Shown one piece after another: positions 7,815-15,740 of a stretch of DNA of 33,287 nt. The notes below the pieces were generated by a model. It had not been told where the DNA came from and did not search any database. It worked only from the letters and a program-made list of their open reading frames with translations. Source of the DNA: a virus. The position numbers and the translations under genes are program-made. Every line of letters starts with the position of its first letter. Within the stretch, counting starts at the first letter, position 1. The stretch spans positions 1 through 33,287 of the IMG/VR virus record IMGVR_UViG_3300045912_000949. One strand, given 5' to 3'.

Positions 7815-9800
7815 TTACACTTCGCCTTTCGCCTTCACGCCGCCGCGATAGTCCTGGAGACTTACTCCGAAATCATGGAATCCGCGCATCTGCACGCCCA
7901 GGACGTGGAAGTCGGCGTCGGCCGTCTCGATGGTCGGCGCTTCCTGGCCGTTGAGGAACGCCACCTCGATCACCGGCAGGTCGCTCGCCTCGGCCAGGAG
8001 ATACCACGCCTTGGTCGAAAAGCCCGCGTACTTGCTGTTGCCCAGGTAGCGGCTCACCTCGACGCGGAACTTGCCCTGGTGCGGGTTGGTGATCGGGTAC
8101 TTCACGTTCGCGGTGTTGTCGCGCAGCTCCAGCGACTTGAAGAGCTGCGAGCCGATGGCCGACAGCGCCGTGGGCACGAGCAGGATCGCCGGCATGATAC
8201 CGATCGGCTTGCCGTCGGAGTCCACCTGGTCCATGAAGGCGACTTCGCCCGCCGTCAGGCCGTCGATCCCCAGCGCCGTGGTCGCGCCCGTGAGGTAGTT
8301 GCCGCGGGCGGCCGTGAAGAAGGTGCTGTTGTTCAGGAACGTGGTCCAGAAGACATCGTTGATCTTCAGGCCCGAGCCTCGGCCGAGCTTGCGCGGCACC
8401 GTGGTGATGGCACCGAGATCGTCGTTGATGATGTCGCGGCGGTCGATGGACAGAAGCAGGCCGTAGGTGTCGGCCCGATTCTCGTACTTCTCTTCGCCGA
8501 GGGTGCCGTGCTTCAGCTCGCCGCCGGGCGCGACCAACTCGTACTGGTCCTTGCCGATGAGGCGGTAGCTGGTCACGGTCTTGAAGTCGCTGACGTTGCG
8601 GACAGCGGTGATGTTGCGCCAGGTGCGCTCGACCGAGAAGAAGCCCTCCAGGAGGAACTTGTTGGCGACGTTGGAGAGGATGCCGCCGATGTCGATGGTC
8701 GAGAACGACGCCTCGATGCCGCGTCCGAAGGCGAAGCGCAGAACCGCCCGATGGTCGCGGAAGTTGCGGCCGGTGTAGCCGTTGGCCCAGGCCGCCTCCA
8801 GGAGCAACTCTTGCAAGCCGATGCCGCCGCGGAAGCGCCGGCTGGCCAGGTCGAGCGTTTGCGGCTCGTACAGCTCCTCGACCCGCCCCAGCTTGGCCGT
8901 CAGCAAGCAGGCTGCTTCGAGCACCGTGGCGGTGATGGTGTTATCGGGGACGTGGACGGCTGGGGAGCGCGGGCGGTCGGCGCGGAGGATTTCCAGCTCG
9001 GTGCGGGTCGCGTCCCAGCCTTCCTGGATAGCCCGCGCCTCGATGTCCGCGTGCCGGCCCGCACAGACCCGACGGATGGCGGCGATGCGGCTGGTCTCCG
9101 CCAGGGCGTGGGCGCGAACCTCCTCGGCCGTCGGCTGCGGATCGGTCGGAGGTGCCGGCAATGGGGGCGAGGCGGTGCCGGTGGCCTCGGTGTTGGCGTC
9201 TCGGTTGTTCACGGCTGCATCTCCCGACGGGTTGGTCGCGGCAACGGTCGCGCTGGTGCGGCCGTCGGCCCCGAGATCGACGAAGCTGATCTCGCCGAGC
9301 GTCGCCTTACGCACGACGTTGAGCGGGCCAGTGAGCGCTCGGCCGTTGACCACGACCTTCTGGTTCTCCTTGATGAACTCGAACTCCTCGACGCCGGCGC
9401 CGACCGACGCCTGCCAGGGGAAGCCGTTCTTGGCCGAGATGACAATCTCGCGAGCCGCGGCCGTGTCGCGGGACACCACCCCGGTTGCCGTGAGCTGGCC
9501 GTCCTCGATGCGGATGGCGTCGGTGTGTCCCACGCCGGACAGCGGATCGTGCCCGAAGCGGATCGGCCGCGATTGCGAGGGGATCGCCAGTCCGGCCAGG
9601 TCGAGAACCACTGGGTAGCGCCAGCCGGCGATCCGCATCGGCGCGCCGGTGTAGGCGACCATGCGGAAGCGCGGCAGGGCCTTGTCGGCATCGGCGCCGC
9701 TGGCCGCCAGCTCAATCGTCGCGGTCGCGGCCAGGTTGAGCAGGCTGGGCACGCCCAGATCATGCGGCTGCCCACTGGGCTTCCGACTCGTCGATTTCAT
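7815..9800 (-). CDS. Prohead protease fused to major capsid protein
   Basis: The 661-residue product joins two virion functions. Residues about 40-190 resemble a prohead protease of the HK97/Mu type, with likely catalytic His84 (IRFGHDPL) and Ser132 (WQASVGAG), followed by the typical ATLGEISFVDLGAD end. A Pro/Thr-rich linker lies near 200-230, a helical scaffold-like stretch at about 230-330, and an HK97-fold capsid part from about 330 to the end (IGGILSNVANKFLLEGFF and GKFRVEVSRYLG). The protease presumably cuts itself off during maturation. AAGGAG lies 7 bases before the ATG at 9800. The gene start overlaps the end of the portal gene by 41 bases. Confidence 0.9.
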   Translation of the reverse strand: MKSTSRKPSGQPHDLGVPSLLNLAATATIELAASGADADKALPRFRMVAYTGAPMRIAGWRYPVVLDLAGLAIPSQSRPIRFGHDPLSGVGHTDAIRIEDGQLTATGVVSRDTAAAREIVISAKNGFPWQASVGAGVEEFEFIKENQKVVVNGRALTGPLNVVRKATLGEISFVDLGADGRTSATVAATNPSGDAAVNNRDANTEATGTASPPLPAPPTDPQPTAEEVRAHALAETSRIAAIRRVCAGRHADIEARAIQEGWDATRTELEILRADRPRSPAVHVPDNTITATVLEAACLLTAKLGRVEELYEPQTLDLASRRFRGGIGLQELLLEAAWANGYTGRNFRDHRAVLRFAFGRGIEASFSTIDIGGILSNVANKFLLEGFFSVERTWRNITAVRNVSDFKTVTSYRLIGKDQYELVAPGGELKHGTLGEEKYENRADTYGLLLSIDRRDIINDDLGAITTVPRKLGRGSGLKINDVFWTTFLNNSTFFTAARGNYLTGATTALGIDGLTAGEVAFMDQVDSDGKPIGIMPAILLVPTALSAIGSQLFKSLELRDNTANVKYPITNPHQGKFRVEVSRYLGNSKYAGFSTKAWYLLAEASDLPVIEVAFLNGQEAPTIETADADFHVLGVQMRGFHDFGVSLQDYRGGVKAKGEV

Positions 9801-11217
9801 CGTTGGTCTCCTTGGGTTCGCTTGGCTGCGTCTGCACCGGCGTCAGCCCCAGTTCCTGCATGAGCGCGACTTCCTTGGCCCGCTGGCGCAGGGCCTCTTC
9901 CCAGTCCCGGCCCTGCCGGGCATATTCGTAGGCCAGAGTGGTCGTGTTGCTGGCCAGGCGCGTTGCTTGTGCAGTGGCTTCCTTGGCAGGATCGACGTGC
10001 TCCTGTCCGTCCCAGAACCACTGGTGCGGCCAGTCGCCGATGGGGCCGAGGCCGGCGGGCAAGAAGCCCGGAATCAGCGCTGCCTCGTCGAGCCAGGCCG
10101 CGAGAATGCGGTCCAGCACCACGCATTCGAGATGCGCCTGGTCAACACGGATTGCCTTGAAGTAGGTCTGGTGGTCGAGCCGGCCGGAGGCGTAGTTGTA
10201 CCCCGACGAGTTGCCCGCCGCGACGTTGAAGGGCATGTTGAGGCAGCGGGCGATCTCGTTGAGGATCTCCTTCTTAAACTCGGCGTAGGTCGTCGCGGGT
10301 TGCTCCGCTTGCAGTTGCGACATCTTCCAGCCGCCGGGCATCGTCACCAGCGCTCGCTGTTCCAGTTCGATCGGCTCGAACGGTTCGGCAGAGTCAGCCT
10401 CGCCGCCGGCCGGGGCGTCGGTGTACAGGATGCCGGCGAAGTCGGCGGCGGTCTCGGCGGCGGCGATCACCGCCAAAGTGAAGCGCCGCAGCTGGGCAAA
10501 CAGCGGCAGCGCCGGCATGATGTCCGGGATGCCGCGCGCCTGGCCGGGCCGGTCGGCCCGGAACCAGTGGATCATCGACTGAGCCGGAACGCGGTCGAAC
10601 TCCAGCACGTAGCGCCCCATCGTGTCGCCGGGATGCTGCTTGAGCACGTGGTACTCGACCGGGTTGCCGGCGTCGTCGTACACGATGCCGTCCACGAAGT
10701 TGCCGGTCGGCACCGTGGTGTCGGGCGTCGTCACCTGATCGGCTTCGATGAGCCGCAGGTCGAGCTGCACCGACGTCGGCAGCTTGGGGTTGCTCGTCAT
10801 GACGGCGAACGCCTCGCCGTCCTGCGCCCGGGCCATGCGCATCGTGCGGAGCTTCTCGGCCAGGTTCACGGCCTTGGCCCAGACGACGAACTCGCGCTCG
10901 ATGAGGCGGTTCGCCTCGCCATCGGCCGTGAGCAACTGCAGGCGCGGCCCGGTGCCAACCACGTCGTTGGCCAGGGTCAGCACGATGCCGCGGGCGTAGC
11001 TGTTGTTGGCGACCTCGTAGCGGGTGCGGTTCCGCAGGATGCGCCGCACCTCCGCGCTGTTGGCGGCGTTGGCCGACAGACCGTCCGCGTTGGTCCAGTG
11101 CCGGCGATTGTCCGGGTTGGTCGCCGCCGCGTCGTAACGGGCACGAATGGCCCGCACGACGCGGCGCGGCGCGCAAGGGTTGCGCCGAGCAAACAGATTG
11201 GTCAACCAGTTCAGCAC
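9760..11217 (-). CDS. Phage portal protein (lambda family)
   Basis: The 485-residue protein carries the lambda gpB-type portal pattern: NNSYARGIVLTLANDVVGTGPR near residue 70, the stretch WAKAVNLAEKLRTMRMARAQ, DQVTTPD, then MIHWFRADRPGQARGIPDI, and the ARCLNMPFNVAAGNSSGYNYAS motif near 330. It forms the dodecameric ring through which DNA enters and leaves the head. The last 14 codons overlap the capsid fusion gene. The acidic C-terminus (PKETNDEIDESEAQWAAA) is unremarkable for portals. Its partner, the large terminase, is not adjacent; it lies some 15 kb away on the other strand. Confidence 0.95.
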   Translation of the reverse strand: MLNWLTNLFARRNPCAPRRVVRAIRARYDAAATNPDNRRHWTNADGLSANAANSAEVRRILRNRTRYEVANNSYARGIVLTLANDVVGTGPRLQLLTADGEANRLIEREFVVWAKAVNLAEKLRTMRMARAQDGEAFAVMTSNPKLPTSVQLDLRLIEADQVTTPDTTVPTGNFVDGIVYDDAGNPVEYHVLKQHPGDTMGRYVLEFDRVPAQSMIHWFRADRPGQARGIPDIMPALPLFAQLRRFTLAVIAAAETAADFAGILYTDAPAGGEADSAEPFEPIELEQRALVTMPGGWKMSQLQAEQPATTYAEFKKEILNEIARCLNMPFNVAAGNSSGYNYASGRLDHQTYFKAIRVDQAHLECVVLDRILAAWLDEAALIPGFLPAGLGPIGDWPHQWFWDGQEHVDPAKEATAQATRLASNTTTLAYEYARQGRDWEEALRQRAKEVALMQELGLTPVQTQPSEPKETNDEIDESEAQWAAA

Positions 11218-11219
11218 GC

Positions 11220-11417
11220 CTACTCCGTTCCGGGTGGGACGAGCTTGTTGAAGCGCAGGCCGCGCTTTTTCGACTTGACCGCCTCTTTCGATGCCAGGTA
11301 GCGATCGGCCTCGATCTGGTCGGGCAGCGGGTGCTGCTCGACGCTGCCCGCGTCGCCGGAAGCCTTCGCCGGCCCCTCGGCGTTCTTGCGGATTTCGTCT
11401 TCGAGGTCGTCGGCCAT
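11220..11417 (-). CDS. Small protein at the gpW position
   Basis: A 65-residue charged protein (MADDLEDEIRKNAEGPAKAS...) is the first gene of the leftward virion operon, 2 bases before the portal start. Short proteins with the pattern AxGPAKAxGDxGxxEQHxLxDQIxAD and an ending near RFxKLVPPG occur between terminase and portal in many phages, the place held by gpW in lambda. GAGGAG precedes its ATG. A 46-bp element ends 20 bases upstream and is likely the operon's promoter or leader. A role in head completion is possible but not shown. Confidence 0.8.
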   Translation of the reverse strand: MADDLEDEIRKNAEGPAKASGDAGSVEQHPLPDQIEADRYLASKEAVKSKKRGLRFNKLVPPGTE

Positions 11418-11437
11418 GAAGCGCTCCTCAAAACGAT

Positions 11438-11483
11438 GTTCCTCTATTTCCTAAAAGCCGCTCTGGCGCGGCGACTTGACGGA
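11438..11483 (-). promoter_or_regulatory. 46-bp regulatory element, copy 1 (before virion operon)
   Basis: Reading leftward, this segment starts TCCGTCAAGT and contains GCCGC and GCGGC arms around a 6-base loop, then TTTTAGGAAATAGAGG. It matches the segment at 12849-12894 at 43 of 46 bases, in mirror orientation. It ends 20 bases before the first virion gene. A sigma-specific promoter, or a hairpin leader, is inferred. Confidence 0.7.
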
Positions 11484-11529
11484 CTGGAAGGAAAAAACTC
11501 GTCGAGAAGTTCCTCCCGGCGGGCTCGCT

Positions 11530-11661
11530 GCGAATTTTCGCTGGGCCTTTGGGAAAAAATCCGAAAAAAGCTGAAGTCCAGAACCTCTTGGAAGGCAATG
11601 GCTTATAGCGTTGGCTCCTTGGCCGGCCCCGCGAAAAATCGCCCTCTCAGCGAATTTTCGC
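11530..11661. repeat. Three short near-palindromic AT-core sites in the control region
   Basis: GCGAATTTTCGC occurs at 11530-11541 and 11650-11661, and the related GCGAAAAATCGC at 11631-11642. Each has GCGA/TCGC ends around an A/T core in an otherwise GC-rich region. They lie in the 329-base non-coding stretch 11418-11746 between divergent genes. I see no convincing gene there. Operator or AT-rich protein-binding sites are likely. Confidence 0.45.
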
Positions 11662-11746
11662 CAGTCGGGGGTGACGGGCCGGCGAGTGGCCAGCAGCCAT
11701 CGTGAACTGCGGCCGCCGGCCCCGGCAAGCAACCTGGAGGTTCGCT

Positions 11747-12076
11747 ATGCAGGTTCAGTCCAGCAAGTCCTCCCTGTCCCCGGCGCGGCGGCGCCTCGTC
11801 GAGCTGATGCAAGACCTCAACTTCGGCCGCATCGAGCGGCTGGAGGTCCAGGGCAGCCAGCCGGTCTTCGACCCACCGCCCCGCATCGTCCGCGAGATCA
11901 AGTTCGGCACGCAGAACGGGCCGCGTCCCGAGGCCGCCCTCCGCGACTTCGTGCTCAAGGCCCAGCTCGTCGAGTTCTTCGCCTGGCTCGACGTGCTCGG
12001 CGACGGCGTCATCGAACGCCTGGAGGTGCAGCACGGGTTGCCGTTCCGCATCGTCGTCGAGCAGTCCGCGGCCTGA
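11747..12076 (+). CDS. Unknown small protein of the control region, with internal repeat
   Basis: The 109-residue protein starts at ATG 11747 with GGAGG upstream (MQVQSSKSSLSPARRRL...). The heptapeptide IERLEVQ occurs twice, near residues 27 and 88, each followed by a short loop and RIV. This suggests two related beta-hairpin units around a helical middle (DFVLKAQLVEFFAWLDVLG). No enzyme motif is visible. It lies just upstream of the sigma-like gene and between the two mirror elements, so a regulatory role is possible. The function is unknown. Confidence 0.72.
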   Translation: MQVQSSKSSLSPARRRLVELMQDLNFGRIERLEVQGSQPVFDPPPRIVREIKFGTQNGPRPEAALRDFVLKAQLVEFFAWLDVLGDGVIERLEVQHGLPFRIVVEQSAA

Positions 12077-12272
12077 CCGCGACTCCGCCATCCGTCGTTC
12101 CGTTTCTGGTTTCTGATTCCACCACCTGACAGCAGACCGGCCACGCCGTGGAGGTCGTTGTGGGTGACGCCGTTTCGGCATCACACACGACTGACTTCCC
12201 GGACAGGGCTGTGTCTGCGCCGACGATGGCTCACCCACGCGACCTCCTCCGCGGCCGGCGGAGGAGATTCTC

Positions 12273-12848
12273 ATGCAAGAACTGTTCGATGACCGCGCCT
12301 TGAAACTCATCCGAGAGCGGGTCAAGCGACTGATCGGCCGGCACGGCTTCACCGCCTCGGATCGGGACGACCTGGAGCAAGACATGGCCCTGCACCTCCT
12401 GGAATGTCTCCGTCGGCAACAGCAACCCATCGAGGCCCCGGAGGGCTTCTTCCGCAAAGTCATCGCCGAACATGCGGTGACGCTCATCCGTCGCCGCGAG
12501 GCGGAAAAACGGGATCACCGCCGTCTCAGCTCGCTTCACGACAAAGTTCTCGATGAGGACGGTGAATACGTGGAGCGGGCCCGAGTCGTCCCGGAGGACC
12601 ACGTGCAGACCCGGCTGCACACTGCCTCACGCAGTCGCCTGGATGAGGTGGAACTGGTCGATGATGTGGCCGCCGTCCTGGCCAAGCTACCTCCCGACCT
12701 GCGCGACCTGTGCGAGCGGCTGAAGCACCACTCCATCACCGAGGTAGCCCGCCAACTCGGCGTTCCCCGCACCACCCTGCATGACGCCATTCGCCGGTTG
12801 CGGCAGCATTTCGAGGACGCAGGGCTGCGGGATTATTTGGGCCGGTGA
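12273..12848 (+). CDS. Sigma-70-like RNA polymerase sigma factor
   Basis: The 191-residue protein has the two-domain plan of small sigma factors. Residues about 8-80 fit region 2 (DRDDLEQDMALHLLECLRR, then PEGFFRKVIAEHAVTLIRRR). Residues about 133-182 fit region 4, with a helix-turn-helix in SITEVARQLGVPRTTLHDAI. A charged linker lies between. It should direct host RNA polymerase to its own promoters. GGAG precedes the ATG at 12273. The 46-bp element begins at the base right after its stop codon, and a mirrored copy lies 790 bases upstream of its start. A phage-coded switch for both main operons is the simplest reading. Confidence 0.82.
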   Translation: MQELFDDRALKLIRERVKRLIGRHGFTASDRDDLEQDMALHLLECLRRQQQPIEAPEGFFRKVIAEHAVTLIRRREAEKRDHRRLSSLHDKVLDEDGEYVERARVVPEDHVQTRLHTASRSRLDEVELVDDVAAVLAKLPPDLRDLCERLKHHSITEVARQLGVPRTTLHDAIRRLRQHFEDAGLRDYLGR

Positions 12849-12894
12849 TCCGTCAAGTGGCCGCGCCAAAGCGGCTTTTAGGAAATAGAGGGAC
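12849..12894 (+). promoter_or_regulatory. 46-bp regulatory element, copy 2 (before early operon)
   Basis: This is the mirror copy of the element at 11438-11483, starting one base after the sigma gene stop. It has GCCGC and GCGGC arms around GCCAAA, followed by TTTTAGGAAATAGAGG. The ATG at 12918 lies 23 bases beyond it, close to the 20 bases seen for copy 1. The hairpin plus T run could also serve as a weak terminator. Confidence 0.7.
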
Positions 12895-12917
12895 CATTTC
12901 CTATGCCGAGGGACGCC

Positions 12918-13769
12918 ATGACACTTGCATCTCCCTGGGCGCGTCGGAACGGCAGTTCCGGCGCGCCCGCCCTCGGCCGTCTCGACTTTCTGCTGCGCGA
13001 GCCGGCCGAAGTGTACCACGCGAAATCCAAGGAGCACCTGACCAGCCACGGCCTGGCCGACTTCCGCGAGAACCCGCTCCTGTACCGCAAGCGGCAACTC
13101 GGCCTGGTCGTGGAGGAAGACCGCCCCGCCTTCCAGGTCGGCCGGGCCGCCCACACGCTCATCCTCGAAGGCCGGGCCGCCTATCGGCGGCAGTACGCCT
13201 TCGGCGGTCCGACCAACCCGGCGACCGGCAAGCTCTTCGACAGCCGCTCCAAGGCTTACCAGGAGTGGGCCGAGCGCCAGGCCAAGCCGGTGCTGACCGA
13301 CCGCCAGGCCGGCCTGGTCGAAGAGCTGGCCGCCGCCGTCCAGCGCCATCCCGTTGCCGGCGAGTTGCTCGCCGAGGGCGTGCCGGAAGGTGTCATTCGC
13401 CGCGACTATCGCGGCGTCCCCTGCCAAGCGCGGCTTGACTGGCTCAATCCCGACAAGGGCCTGGTCGATCTCAAGACCTGCGACCACCTCAAGTACCTCG
13501 AGGCCGACGCTCGCTCGTTCGGCTACCTGCACCAGCTCGCCTTCTACCGCGCCCTCCTGGCGCTCCAGACCGGCGACGTGCTTCCGGTCCACCTGATCGC
13601 CGTCGAGAAGCGCGAACCATTTCGCTGCGGTGTGTGGCGGATCGATCCCAGCGTCCTGGCCGTCGCGGAGCAGGACAACGAGGCCGCCCTGGAGAGCCTG
13701 GTGCGCTGCCGGCAGCAGGACCACTGGCCCACCGGCTACGAGGAACTGCGCGTTTTCGACCACATTTGA
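12918..13769 (+). CDS. PD-(D/E)XK exonuclease (RecE/YqaJ-like, PDDEXK family)
   Basis: This is the first gene of the rightward early operon, about 283 residues. It has the usual order of the phage 5'-3' exonucleases: GRAAHTLILEG with His79, RLDW with Asp174 and VDLKT with Asp184 and Lys186. It then has a helical stretch SFGYLHQLAFYRALL, typical of the family. It would make 3' single-strand tails for annealing or strand exchange. ATG at 12918 has GAGGG 5 bases upstream and is preferred. An in-frame ATG at 12903 lies 5 codons earlier, so the start is uncertain. Confidence 0.9.
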   Translation: MTLASPWARRNGSSGAPALGRLDFLLREPAEVYHAKSKEHLTSHGLADFRENPLLYRKRQLGLVVEEDRPAFQVGRAAHTLILEGRAAYRRQYAFGGPTNPATGKLFDSRSKAYQEWAERQAKPVLTDRQAGLVEELAAAVQRHPVAGELLAEGVPEGVIRRDYRGVPCQARLDWLNPDKGLVDLKTCDHLKYLEADARSFGYLHQLAFYRALLALQTGDVLPVHLIAVEKREPFRCGVWRIDPSVLAVAEQDNEAALESLVRCRQQDHWPTGYEELRVFDHI

Positions 13770-13784
13770 CCCGAGGAACCGACC

Positions 13785-14558
13785 ATGAGTCTCCTGGCAC
13801 AAGTCCAGAGCGGCAAGCGATTCGCCCCACGCCGCCTGCTACTCTACGGCACCCACGGCATCGGCAAATCGACCTTCGGCGCCTCAAGCGACCGACCCGT
13901 GTTCGTCCAGACCGAGGACGGCCTGGGCGAGATCGAGTGTGACAAGTTCCCACTGACGCTCTCGTATCAGGACGCTTTGAAGGCGCTGGAGGCCCTCTAC
14001 ACCGACCAGCACCCTTACCGTACTCTGGTCGTCGATTCGCTCGACTGGCTGGAGCGACTCATCTGGGCCGAGGTCTGCCGGCAGCGCTCCGTCGAGAACA
14101 TCGAGGACATCGGCTACGGCAAGGGCTACGCCTTTGCCCTGACGAGCTGGCGCGAGTTCCTCGCCGGCCTGGACGCCCTGCGCAACGACCGCGGCATGAC
14201 CATCATCCTGATCGCTCACTCGCGCATCGAGCGCTTCGAGAACCCCGAGACCGACAGCTACGACCGCTACGTGCCCAGGCTGCACAAGCTGGCCTCGCAG
14301 ATCATCCAGGAGTGGTGCGACGAGGTGCTGTTCGCCACCTACAAGGTCTACACCAAGCAGACCGACGAGGGCTTTAGCCGCAAGAAGAGCAAGGGCATCG
14401 GCACCGGCGAGCGCGTCCTGTACACCAGCGAGCGCCCCTCCCACGTCGCCAAGAACCGCCTAAACCTGCCCGACGAGCTGCCACTCGATTGGCACGCTTA
14501 CGCTTCCTTCTTCCATCAACCCCATGTGACCCCGAACGGAGGACCAACCAATGGCTGA
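13785..14558 (+). CDS. Sak4-like RecA-fold ATPase (AAA_24)
   Basis: The 257-residue protein has a Walker A motif GTHGIGKST (residues 22-30), then TEDGLGEIE, and a Walker B strand TLVVDSLDWLE with Asp84. That order, a short RecA core without extra domains, is the pattern of phage Sak4-type recombination ATPases and related nucleotide-binding proteins (PF13479). It would act with the exonuclease before it and the DUF669 protein after it in single-strand annealing or exchange. GAGGAA precedes its ATG. Its stop overlaps the next start by 8 bases. Confidence 0.88.
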   Translation: MSLLAQVQSGKRFAPRRLLLYGTHGIGKSTFGASSDRPVFVQTEDGLGEIECDKFPLTLSYQDALKALEALYTDQHPYRTLVVDSLDWLERLIWAEVCRQRSVENIEDIGYGKGYAFALTSWREFLAGLDALRNDRGMTIILIAHSRIERFENPETDSYDRYVPRLHKLASQIIQEWCDEVLFATYKVYTKQTDEGFSRKKSKGIGTGERVLYTSERPSHVAKNRLNLPDELPLDWHAYASFFHQPHVTPNGGPTNG

Positions 14559-15003
14559 CCTGCACGGTTTCAACGCCAACGAAGTGGACCCGACGACCGA
14601 CCTGGAGCCGATCCCCGCCGGCAAGTACCTGGCGATGATCACCGACAGCGAGATGAAGCCGACCAAGAGCGGCGACGGCCGCTACCTGCAGCTCACCTTC
14701 CAGATCTTGGAGGGGCCGTACAGGAACCGCTTCGTCTGGGCGCGGCTCAGCCTGCACAACGCCAACGAGACGGCCGTGAAGATCGCCCGCGCCGAGCTGT
14801 CGGCCATCTGCCGGGCGGTCGGCGTGTTGACGCCCAGGGACAGCTGCGAGCTGCACAACCTGCCGCTGGTGATCACGGTCAAGCTGAAGAAGCGCGAGGA
14901 CACCGGGGAGCTGCAGAACGAGATCAGAGGATTTTCCAAGCGTGAATCGCTGGGCGGCCCACCACAGCAGGCGACGACGAACCTGCCCCCGTGGAAACGG
15001 TAA
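14551..15003 (+). CDS. DUF669 family protein, probable single-strand DNA-binding partner
   Basis: The 150-residue protein fits DUF669: an N-terminal PIPAGKYLAMITDSEMKPTKSGDGRYLQLTFQIL, then GRFVW-like segment NRFVWARLSLHNAN, then AIARAELSAICRAVGV, and a tail ending NLPPWKR. The family is coded beside Sak4-type ATPases in many phages and is thought to bind single-stranded DNA. The start overlaps the upstream ATPase gene. The tail is basic, unlike the acidic tail of typical SSB, so a direct SSB partner-binding tip is not evident. Confidence 0.88.
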   Translation: MADLHGFNANEVDPTTDLEPIPAGKYLAMITDSEMKPTKSGDGRYLQLTFQILEGPYRNRFVWARLSLHNANETAVKIARAELSAICRAVGVLTPRDSCELHNLPLVITVKLKKREDTGELQNEIRGFSKRESLGGPPQQATTNLPPWKR

Positions 15004-15035
15004 ACACCGGTACTCGGACCTTTCGCGGTCGATGG

Positions 15036-15110
15036 GCTTGGCCAAGCAAGGCGAGGTGTAGCCGGGCGGGGCTTCGCGCGGCAACGCAAGTCGCGGCATA
15101 CCAAGGCATG
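15036..15110 (+). repeat. Degenerate pentamer array GCNNG, array 1
   Basis: About 15 consecutive 5-base units follow a loose GCNNG pattern, for example GCAAG at 15046 and 15086, GCGAG at 15051 and GCATG at 15106. The array fills the 129-base gap between the DUF669 gene and the gene at 15133. A similar array lies at 20384-20438, also before a gene start on the same strand. Confidence 0.6.
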
Positions 15111-15132
15111 GTTTCTCATTCCTGGGAACATC

Positions 15133-15705
15133 ATGAAAACGATCCACGTCACCATCGAAGGCACGACGCCGCTGCTTTGCAACCGTTTTACGGACGCCGC
15201 CCAACTCGCCGCGACCAGCGGTAACAAGCTTGCCGTGGTCGGCGACAAGGGTAGTCCGCTGGAGCAGGCGCGAAGCAAGCTCTACCTGGGGCTCGACGGC
15301 CAGCCGATGATTCCCCAGCCGAACCTGTTTCGCTGCCTGATCGACGCCGGCAAGTTCTTCAAGCACGGCAAGAGCAAGGTCACCACCCAGAAGTGCTCAC
15401 TGGTGCCGGCCTGTGTGGAGATCGAAGGCGTCGAGTTGCCCATCGACTACCGCGAGCCTTGGACCGTGGACACGCGGGCGGTGCGCATTCCCAGCACCGG
15501 CGGGCGAATCCTCTGTCACCGTCCCTGCTTCCACGATTGGCGTATTTCGTTCACGCTCCGTATCGACACCGACCTGATTGCCCCACGGCTGGTACGTGAA
15601 CTAGTGGACGCAGCCGGCAAGCGCGTCGGCCTTGGCGATTTCCGGCCTGACTGCAAGGGGCCCTTCGGCAAGTTCGTCGTCACGGTCTGGAACGAGGAAG
15701 AGTGA
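15133..15705 (+). CDS. Unknown phage protein of the recombination module
   Basis: This 190-residue protein (MKTIHVTIEGTTPLLCNRF...) begins with a beta strand and a TPLL motif. A loop rich in basic residues lies near 75-90 (HGKSKVTTQKC). It ends with VGLGDFRPDCKGPFGKFVV. Proteins with this start and end occur beside Sak4 and DUF669 genes in phages, but I cannot name the family with confidence. The beta-rich start resembles RAMP or annealing-protein folds; that is only an impression. Only a weak GGGA lies before the ATG. Confidence 0.78.
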   Translation: MKTIHVTIEGTTPLLCNRFTDAAQLAATSGNKLAVVGDKGSPLEQARSKLYLGLDGQPMIPQPNLFRCLIDAGKFFKHGKSKVTTQKCSLVPACVEIEGVELPIDYREPWTVDTRAVRIPSTGGRILCHRPCFHDWRISFTLRIDTDLIAPRLVRELVDAAGKRVGLGDFRPDCKGPFGKFVVTVWNEEE

Positions 15706-15740
15706 GCGTCGCCAAACGGAGAAGAGGATGCTGACCCCAC

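Noticed and set aside
7773-9863. A long rightward open frame opposite the capsid fusion gene
   Set aside because: Composition is that of a shadow frame, and the leftward protein has recognisable protease and capsid parts.
12164-12184. Hairpin between the 109-residue gene and the sigma gene
   Set aside because: A 9-bp stem with one mismatch and no T run; too ordinary in GC-rich DNA to call.
11438-12894. Mirror elements read as insertion sequence ends
   Set aside because: There is no transposase between them and no target duplication was seen. Their even placement before two operon starts fits regulation better, though this is not excluded.
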